A stretch of 36,284 nt of DNA, from positions 1 through 36,284 of the forward strand of contig JAMPYD010000004.1 of NCBI GenBank assembly GCA_023700845.1. The letters run 5' to 3'. A program made the position numbers and the translations under genes. A model generated the notes under the pieces. That model was not told the origin of the DNA. It was given only the letters and a program-made list of their open reading frames with translations, and ran no database searches. Below are positions 1-9,700 of this stretch, in pieces. Numbering within the stretch: the first letter of the stretch is position 1; each line of letters opens with the position of its first letter. Source of the DNA: Elusimicrobiota bacterium (lineage in GTDB: Bacteria > Elusimicrobiota > Elusimicrobia > UBA1565 > UBA9628).

Positions 1-740
1 ACCCGCAACGGCGGCGGGGCAGGCGGCGGCGGCAGCTACGGCGGCGGCGGCGGCGGCGGCGGCGGCAGCGCGGCGCGGGCCTTCGGCCTGAGCTCGGGAG
101 CCGGCGGCGCCGGCGGAAGCACGGGTGTGGCCGCGGGCGGCGGGGGCGGCTCCGGAAACTACGGTGCGGGAGGCAACGGCGGCGCGGCCGGCAATCCCGG
201 CGGCGGCAACGGCTCCTGCAACGGCTGCACCGGCGTCGGCGGCGCGGCCGGCAGCGGCGCCTTCACCGGCACGGGCGGCGGCGCCTCGACCTTCAAGATG
301 AACAGCGGCGGCTCGGGCGGCGGCGGCGGCGGGCTATACGGCTCGGCCGCGCTGTCGCAGCTGTTCCTGGGCTCCGGCGGCGGCGGCGGCGGCGCCAGCA
401 ACGAGGGGCCCGTGAGCGGCGCGACCGGCGGCTCGGGCGGCGGCATCCTCCTCATCCTCTCGTCGAGCGTCATCAACTCGGGCACGATCGCCTCGAACGG
501 CGGCGCGGGCTCCAACGGCGGCGCCTGGAGCGCGCCTTACGGCGGCGGCGGCGCCGGCTCCGGCGGCAGCGTCCTCGTGCGATCTCTCGCCTTCTCCAAC
601 TCCGCGACCTTCACGGCGGTCGGCGGCGGCCCGGGGAGCGCGGGCGGCAACAGCGGCAACAACATGGGCGGCGCGGGCGGCGGCGGCGGCGGCGTGGGGC
701 GCGTGCGCATCGAGGCCGACGCGATCACCCAGGGAACGGT
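1..740 (+). repeat. Glycine-rich low-complexity coding region
   Basis: Runs of GGC/GGG codons encode long glycine stretches broken by N, S, A and Y, interleaved with short beta-prone segments such as SGGSVLVRSLAFSNSA and GVGRVRIEADAI. The alternation of poly-Gly with hydrophobic strands suggests a solenoid or polyglycine-II type fold rather than a disordered linker. Long antisense frames here are composition artefacts. Confidence 0.7.
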
Positions 741-3700
741 CAATCCCGCGCCGGCGACGGCGGGCGCCCCTTCCGCGGCCGGCTCGGACTGGGTGTTCTT
801 CGACAACCCCTCGCCCGCGGACGGCGCGACGCTCGCCGCCACGCTCCTTCCCGGCTCGGACGCGGCCGGCTCCTACGCGGAGAGCGACCCGACGCCCAAC
901 AACCCGAACCTGATCGCCGACGGCCAGGAGGGCGAGTGGGATTTCGCGCTCGACCCCGTGAACACCGTCTCGGGCCGCTACTACCTGCGCATGACCCGCG
1001 CCTCCGCCACGCCTTTGACGGGCTACACCAATCTCGCGATCATCGACGCGCGCGTGCCCCCCTCGGCCGTCGACGACCTGTCGGCGGCCCCGGTGGAGGG
1101 CAGCTCGACGACGCTCCTCCTCTCCTGGTCGGCGCCGGGCGACGACGGCGACACCGGCGCTCTCCTCGCCGGCTCTTCCTACTACATCCAGCATTCGACG
1201 GACGCCGCTGTCGTCTTCTCCACCACGGCGGCTCAGGTCGTCCTGTCGACCGCGGGCGTCTATCCCGGCGTCCTCCAGCAGCACGCGCTCACCGGTCTCA
1301 GCGGCAACACGACCTACCATCTGCGCGTGTGGACGGCGGATCCCGCGGGCAACCTCTCGGCCCTGTCGAACGGGGCCACGACGGTGACGATGTCTCCGGC
1401 GGTGAGCGCGGCGCGCGTGGATTCGGTTCTGCTCTCCAGCGTCACGGCGAACTGGTCCCCTCTGCCCGACGCGTCGGTGTCCGGCTCCTCGAACTCCGCG
1501 CAGGGCTACGTGCTTGAGGCCTCCACGGCCGCGGATTTCTCCGGCGTCGTCGGCTCCTCCCGGACGCTCGGCGTGAGCCTCAGCACCTTGACCATCGCGG
1601 GCCTGGCCGGCGACGCGACCTATTATTTCCGCGTCGGTTCGCTGAACTTCGCCTCCACGGCGCATTACTCGCTGGCGGGCTCCACCTACGTCGCGCCTTA
1701 CGCCGTGGCGGACGCCATCATCGCCGGCCAGTCCACCGGGACCTGGTATTCCTCGAGCTCCTTCACGTTCTCCTCCAGCTTCGCGGGGGCCGCCTACTAC
1801 CGGGTGGTCTTCGACGCCAACGCGGGCCACTCCTGGACGGGGACCGAGGCGCGCTGGGATCCTCCGGGCGCTCTCACGGTCCAGGCCGCCGACGGCCAGG
1901 GCTGGTACCTCCACGCCCTCCCCCACGACGCGGGCGGCGCCCCCGGAGTCTCCCGCGACATCGGCCCGTTCTGGCGGGACGGGACCCCGCCCGCCGCGTC
2001 GGCTTTCCGTTCGTACGATTCGACGGCCGGCGTCCTCGGCGAGACCCAGGTCAACGACCTGACCGCGGGCGTCACGGTCCAGGTCACCGTCTCGGACCTC
2101 CTGGCCGGCATGCGTTCTTCTCCGGTGGCGCGCGTCTTCGGCTTCGAGAGCGCGGGCCTTCCCACGGGCTGGACGACCGGCGGCGACGCGAATTGGAGCG
2201 CGCAGACGGCGATCGTGTACGCGGGGACCTCCTCCATCCGCTCCGGCGGCATCGGCGCGGACCAGTCGACCTACCTGGAAACCTTGCTGACGACCCTCGG
2301 CGGCTACACCACCTTCTATCGCCGCGTCAGCTCACAGAGCGGCGGCGACTACCTGGAGTTCTACATCAACGGCAGCCTCCAGGGGAGCTGGAGCGGCGAG
2401 AACCCCTGGACCGTCTCCGTCTACGCGGTCCCCGCCGGCACGGCGGCCTTTCGCTGGCAGTACATCAAGAACGGCTGGGAGAGTTCGGGCAGCGACGCCG
2501 CCTGGCTCGACGCCGTGTCCCTGCCGCCGGTGGTCGCCTTCAGCGCGCGCTATACGCGGGACGCCGGCGCCACCTGGACCGATCTGAGGTCGACGAGCTC
2601 CCTGACCGGCCCGTACCTGTCGCTGACGGGCTCGGACGGCTCCCTGGCCGGGGAGACGCTGAAGATACTGGGCCTGCAGCTGAACTTCTCGACGAACGCC
2701 GCGACCTGCGCCGCCGCTTCGCCCTGCGGAGCCACGAACCAGGTCTACTTCACGGCCGAGGACGCCGCCGGCAACTCCCGCGAGAGCGGCCCCTACGCGG
2801 TGCTCGTCGCCACGACCCCGAGCGCGCGCGACGTCTCCTCCCCCTTCTCCACCGGCACCTGGTCCTCCGCCGCGGCCGTGCCGTTCGAGTCCACCTTCTC
2901 GAGCGCCGCGTATTACCGCTACTTCTGGGACACCGCCGCCTCTCACTCCTGGACGGAGACGGAGACGATCTGGAGCGCGCCGGACGGCCCATTGTCGTTG
3001 GCGGCCACCATCGACAGCCAGGATTGGCACCTGCACGTCCTGCCCTACAACGTGCTCGGCTCCTCCGGCGCGCCTCGCGCCTTCGGCCCCTATTGGACGG
3101 ACGCGGCTGCGCCGGCCGGCTCCGGCTTCGATCACATCAGCTCCACGGGCGGCGCGCTCGGCGAGAGCCAGCTGACGACGCTCATGGCGGGGGCCACGGT
3201 CCGCCTGACCGTGACGCAGGACTCCTTCAGCGGTCTGCTCCTCTCCACGACCGCCGTGCCCGGCTACGCGGCCTACGCCCCGGGCGGGGCCGGCTCTCTC
3301 TTCACCAACGACGGAGGCGCGAGTTGGGTCGCCTTCTCCTCGGCCGCGAGCTATTCGGGCTCCTTCGACGAGTTCCGCGCCCTGGCCGTGTATCAAGGGA
3401 AGCTTTACGCGGGGCAGGGCTCGGGCGGAGGGGGCGGTGACGTCTACGCGTGCGCGCCGGCCACGGGCGGTTCTTCCACCGCGTGCGAGGCGGGCGACTG
3501 GACGCTGAGCGCCAACAACGCGCACAGCGCGGTCAACGCCCTCGCCGTGTTCCGCGGGCGTCTCTACGCCGGCCTCGGCTCCAACGCCGGCAACGACGAC
3601 ATACAGGTCTACGACGGAGCGGCGTGGGCGAGCAGCTACGACAGCAACCTCGGCATCGTCAACGCGATCCATGCGCTCGCGGAGTACAAGGGCAAGCTCT

Positions 3701-6700
3701 ACGCGACGCGCGGCGGCGCCGCCGCCGGGAACGGAGATGTGCTCGTCTGCGACCCCGCGCTCACCGGCGCGGCGGATGTCTGCGACCCGGGGGATTGGTC
3801 GTTCGCCTATGACGGCGCGCGCCTGGAGTTCCGCTCTCTCTCGGTCTTCAACGGCCTTCTCTACGCCGGGCAGGGCTCCGCCGCCGGCGACGGCGACATC
3901 TACGTCTGCCGGCCGGGGGCCACGGGCGGCCAAGAGACCTGCGAGAACGGCGATTGGAGCCTCAGCCGCGACGGGGCGTCGGGTTCGGTCTACGCCCTCG
4001 AAGCCTTCGGCGGGAGGCTCTACGCCGGCCTGGGCTACGCCGCGGGGCAGGGAGACATCTACGCCTGCGACCCCGCGCTGACGGGCGCGGCGCACGTCTG
4101 CGACGCGGCCGACTGGAGCCGCGACTACGACGGGGCGACGGCCTCGGTCCTCAGCTTGAAGGCGTACAAGGGCTTCCTGTTCGCCGGAACGGGGAGCGCC
4201 GCGGGCGACGGCGACCTCAAGGTCAAGATCGGTCCGGCGTGGAAGCCGGTCCTCGACGGCGCCCAGGAGACCGTCTCCGCCCTGATGCCTTTCGAGGGCG
4301 ATCTCTACGCGGGTCAGGGGCTCTACAACCCCGACGGCCGGGTCGTGCGCCTGACGCCTTGGGTCTCCTCGACGGCGCTGACGGGCGCCGACGGCACGAC
4401 CGCGGCGCAAAGCGTCTCGGCGCTGATCCCCGCTTTGGCGGCCTCGCCGGACACCACGGTGTGCGGCGGGGTCTCGACGTGCACGGCGCGCAACCAGATC
4501 GTCTTCGCCGTCTCCGACCTGGCGGGCGGCGTCGCGCAGATCGGGCCCTTCGCCGTGATCGCCTCCTCGACGGCCTACGCCGACGAGGTCGCCGGGCCGG
4601 CGACCGGGACGTGGCTGACGACGAGCACCATGTCGTTCACGAGCGCCTTCGCCCGAACGGCCTACTACCGTTACGCGTGGGACACCTCGGCCTCGCATGC
4701 CTGGACCGAGGCCGAGGCGCGCTGGGATCCCGCGGCGGGGATCACCGTGCAGGCCGCGCCCGGGGGGCAGGGTTGGCACCTGCACGTGCTGCCTTACAGC
4801 CTCACCGACGGCTCCGGCACGCCGCGCGACCTCGGGCCGTTCTGGTCGGACGGCGCGCCCCCCGCGGCCTCGGCGTTCCGCCTGTACAGCTCGAGCGGCG
4901 GCCTCATGGGCGAAAGCCAGGCCATCGACCTGATCGGCGGCGCGACGGTGCAGATAAGCCTTCAGGACCTGGGCAGCGGCCTTCTGTTGAGCACGGGCTC
5001 CCTCCCCGGCGCGGCTCCCGCCTCGGGCGGGCCCGGCGTCGTTTTCTCCACGGACGCCGGGCGCACCTGGAGCGCGATGAGCGCCCCGGTCCTCGCTCGC
5101 AGCGACGGGAACTCCTGGGTCACGTTGGCCGAGTACAGCGACCGCCTGTACGCGGGTATGGGACCGGGAGCGGGCGCGGGCGACACCTACTCGTGCAATC
5201 CCGCGGCCACCGGCGACGCCGCCGTCTGCGAAGCGGCCGACTGGAGCCTGTCGCGCAGCGTCAGCTACGACATCGTGAACGCCGCGGCCGTGTTCAACGG
5301 CAAGCTCTATCTCGGCTACGGCAACGATGCCGGCGAGGGCGACATCGAGGTCTTCGACGGCGCGGCCTGGAGCAACTCGTACAACGGCTCGCAATCCAAC
5401 ATCTACGCCCTCGCCGTCTTCCGCGGACGCCTCTACGCCGCTCAGGCGGGCTCCGCCGGCACGGGCGACGTGCTGGTCTGCTCGCCGGCGGCGACCGGGG
5501 ACGCCCAGACCTGCGACGCCGGAGACTGGAGCGTCGCGCTCGACGGGGCCGGCTCCAACGCCTACAGCCTGGTGGCGCTCAACGGCGTGCTCTATGCCCA
5601 GACCGACGACGCCTCCGGGATACTCCGGCTGCTCGCCTGCACGCCGGGAGCCACGGGCGAGGCGGACATCTGCGACGCGGGGGACTGGTCCGTCGGTTAC
5701 GCGTCGCAGGGCAGCTACAACAACGGTCTGATCGCCCACGACGGCAAGCTGTTCCGCAGCGAGTACAACACCGGAAGGATCCTCGTCTGCGACCCTTCCC
5801 GGAGCGGGCGCGCGGAAATCTGCGAGAGCGGCGACTGGGCCACGGAGTACGACGGGGCCGACAGCAACAACTACTACTTCGGCAGGTCCGGCGGGGACCT
5901 GTTCGCCGGACCCCTGAACGGCAATTACATCGTGAAGCGCTCCAGCGGAGTCTGGCGGCAGGCCGGGTCCGTTCCCGGCAACGTGCGTTCGCTTCAGTCC
6001 TTCAACGGCCGGCTCTACGCGGGAGACTCCGGCGCCGACGTCTACCTCTTCTCCCCCCTCGTCTCCTCGATCACCGTGACCGGGGCGGACGGGAGCACCG
6101 CCCTGGAAACCTTGACGGCCGTCCTGCCCACGCTGGTGAACTCCACCAACAGCCAGACCTGCGGCGGCGGCTACCCCTGCGGCGCGACCAACCAGGTCGC
6201 TTTCACGATCATGGACGCCGCGGGCAACGCGCTCTGGGCCGGCCCCTACGCCGTGATCGTCGCGACCACGGCCGACGCGGCCGCGGTCGTGGGGCCGTCG
6301 ACGCGGGCCTGGGTCAGCTTCGCGACGTTCACCTTCAACTCCAGCTTCGTCAACGCGGCGTACTACCGCCGCGCCTGGGAGGCCTCCCCCTCCCACGCCT
6401 GGACCGAGGCCGAGACGCGCTGGGACTCCGTCGACGGCCCGCTCCATCTCGAGGCGTCCGCGCCAGGGACCGAGTACTACCTGCACGTCCTTCCGTACAA
6501 CGTCCTGGACTCCTCCGGCGCGCCCCGCGTCCTCGGGCCCTACCGGCGAGACGACGCCGCGCCGGCCTTCTCCGGCTTCCGCGTCGTGAGCTCCACGGGC
6601 GGCCTCATGGCCGAATCCCAGCTCGTCGACCTGGCCGCCGGCGTCACGGTGCAGATCCAGGTCCAGGACCTCCTCAGCGGCCTGCACGTCGCGACGGCCG

Positions 6701-9700
6701 CGGCGACGGGCGAGCTGGCCGCGCCGGCCGGAGGCTACGGCGTCATCTACACCAACGACGCGGGCGCCACCTGGACGGCGTTCGCCTCCTCGGTGAGCGC
6801 GCAGACGATCTTCTACGGCTTCGAGAGCCTCGCCGTCTTCCGGGGGCGCCTCTACGCGGGGCAGGGCACGAACGCGGGCGAGGGCGACATCCTCGTCTGC
6901 GACCCGGCGGTCACGGGCGAGCCCGGGGACTGCGAGTCGGGGGATTGGTCGTCGTCCCGTCCCACCGCGTACTACAGCGCGCACGCCATGCAGGTCTTCA
7001 ACGACCGGCTCTACGCGGCCTACGGCGGCTGGGGCGGGAGCGGCTACGGCGACATCGAGGTCTTCGACGGCGCCTCCTGGACGATGAGCCACGACGGGCC
7101 CGACGACCGCGTCGTCGCCCTGGCCGCCTACGGGGGCAAGCTCTACGCGGGCCGGACCAACGGCTGGAACATAGGCGGCGGAGACGTGATCGTCTGCGAC
7201 CCGGCCTTCACCGGCGCGGCGGCGGTCTGCGACAGCGGAGACTGGTCCATGTCCTACGACGGGACGGGCTACCAGGCCAACGCCCTCGTCGAGTTCTCCG
7301 GCCGCCTCTACGCCGGCTTCGGCTCGCCCAACGACGGGACCGGCGACATCCGCGTCTTCGACGGGAAGACCTGGACGATGAGCCACGACGGCGCCTTCGA
7401 CCGCGTGAACGCCTTCGCCGTCTACGGCGGACGGCTCTACGCCGCGGCGGCCGGCGCGGCCGGCGGCGAGGGCGACATCATGGTGTGCGACCCCCGCGCG
7501 ACCGGACTGCCGGCGTCGTGCGAGGCCGGTGATTGGAGCGTGTCGCACGACGGGACCACGGCCGAGGTCAAGTCCCTCTCGGTCTTCAACGGGTTCCTGT
7601 TCGCGGGCCTCGGCGCGGCCGCGGGCGACGGCGACCTCCTGGTCTTCGACGGGGCCGCCTGGAGGCGGGTGTACAACGGGACCTCCGACGCCCTCACCTC
7701 CCTGGCCGCGTTCAACGGGCGGCTGTACGCCGGCTCCCGGGCCGCCGGGCAGGCCCGCGTGCTGCGGCTGACCCCCGCCGTCTCCTCCGTCACCTACACG
7801 GCCGCCCAAGGCTCGACCGGCGCCGAGACGCTGTCGGCCGTGATCCCGACGTTCGCCGATTCGCTGAACTCGGCCGTCTGCGGCGGGACCGCTCCGTGCA
7901 CCGCGACGAACCAGGTCTACTTCGCGGCGGGAGACCTCGCGGCGAACGCCGTCCACGGGCCCTACGCCGTCCTCATCGACACCTCGGTGACCGCGAGCGC
8001 GGACGACGTCGTCTCCGTCCGCTCGACCGGCACCTGGTACGCGACGAGCTCCTTCACCTTCACCTCCTCCTTCGCCGGCGCGGGCTACTACCGCTTCGTG
8101 TTCGACGCGAACGCCGGCCACGCCTTCGACGACTCCGAGCCGGTGTGGGGCTCCGGCACGCTGAGCACCGGCCCGGCCTCGCCGGGCGGCGCGTTCTACC
8201 TCCACCTGAAGCCCTTCACGCTGGCGGACGTCGCGGGGGCGACGCGCGACCTCGGCCCGTTCCGCTTCGACCCGAGCACGCCGGTCCTGTCGGGCTTCGC
8301 CGCCCTCGACCTCGGGGGCGCGCCGTTGGCCGAGGGCGCGCCGCTGCGCCTCGCCTCGGGGGTCACCGTCCAGATCCTCGTGCAGGATGGCTTGAGCGGT
8401 CTCAGCGTCCGTCCGAGCCTCGCCTCCGACCGGTTCGAGACCGGCCTGCCGGAGCGCTGGGTCTCCACCGGCCCGACGGCCTGGTACGCGACGGCGGATT
8501 CGGCCAACAGCGGCGCCTTCAGCCTTCGGGCGGGGACCATCACGCACGGCCAATCGACGGGCGTCGAACTGGTCCGGCGCGTCCGCGCCGGCACGCTGAC
8601 CTTCCAGCGCCGCGTCAGCTCCGAGGCGGACTTCGACGCCCTTCGCTTCTTCATCGACGGACAGCTCCAGGGCTCGTGGAGCGGGACGGTCGCCTGGGGC
8701 CAGGTCTCCTTCGCCGTGACGGCGGGCACGCGCTCGTTCCGCTGGAGCTACGAGAAAGACGGCACGCTCAGCCAGGGCCTGGACAGCGCCTGGATCGACG
8801 ACGTCGTCTTCCCCGGCTCGGCCTATGTCGTGTCGTACTCGAGCGACGCGGGCGCGACCTGGCGCGTCGCGTCCGCCACCGTGACGACGGCCTTGCCTTA
8901 TGTCGCGCTGACCGGCGCCGAAGGCTCGACCGCCCAGGAGACGCTGACCGCCTACGGGCTCGACTTCGCCCACGCCCCGAGCCCCGTGACCTGCGCCGGT
9001 ACCGCCCCCTGCGCCGCGACGAACCAGGTGATCTTCAGCGCCGCGGACCGGACGGAGAATGAGAGCTCCGGGCCGTACGCGGTCAGCGTCGACACCGAGA
9101 CCTACCCCGGCTGCGAGATCACCAGGAACGTAGGCGCGGGCATGCCCTACGCGACGATCTCGGCGGGCGTAGCGGCCCTCCCGTCCACCCTGACGGGTCA
9201 TTCTTGCGTGGTCATCCGCGACGGCGCGAACTACGCCGAGCAGGTGACGGTGCGGGGCTTCACCAACAACGGCTCGTCGATAACGATCTTCGCGGACCCC
9301 GCCACGGGCCTGCGGCCGGTCGTCGATCCGCCGGCGTTCGCGACGGCCGCGTTCGTCGTCGCGAACGCGAGCGTCAGCCTCCAGGGCATCGACGTCCGGC
9401 CGACGGCGCAGTCCGTGAGCTACGGCGTTCTCGTCTCCTCGGCCTACGTGAGCCTGAGCAGCGTCAACGTGCAGGACGCCGGGGGCATGATCACCGAAGC
9501 GGGCATCGTGCTCGGCGCGGACTCGCAGTACGGCGCGGTGTCGTACGCGAGCGCGACGGTGACGGAGGCATACGGCATTCTGATCCTGGGCCGGCACAAC
9601 GTCGTCTCCTTCAGTTCGATGACGAACAGCTCCAACTCCGACAACACCGGCAAGCGCGCGCTGGCGATCCTGGGCTCGGGAGCCTCGAGCAACACCGTGA

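Noticed and set aside
127-129. GTG as the start of the giant protein
   Set aside because: The frame is open and glycine-rich from base 1, with no ribosome site before 127 and no signal peptide. The true start is upstream of the window.
1-740. GGC-repeat tract as a microsatellite or CRISPR-like array
   Set aside because: The repeats are irregular, stay in frame and encode a glycine-rich domain; there are no spacers or conserved repeat units.
3954-7532. A 1192-codon plus-strand frame inside the giant gene
   Set aside because: Arginine-rich, lacks recognisable motifs and lies out of frame under the repeated propeller coding region. It is a shadow.
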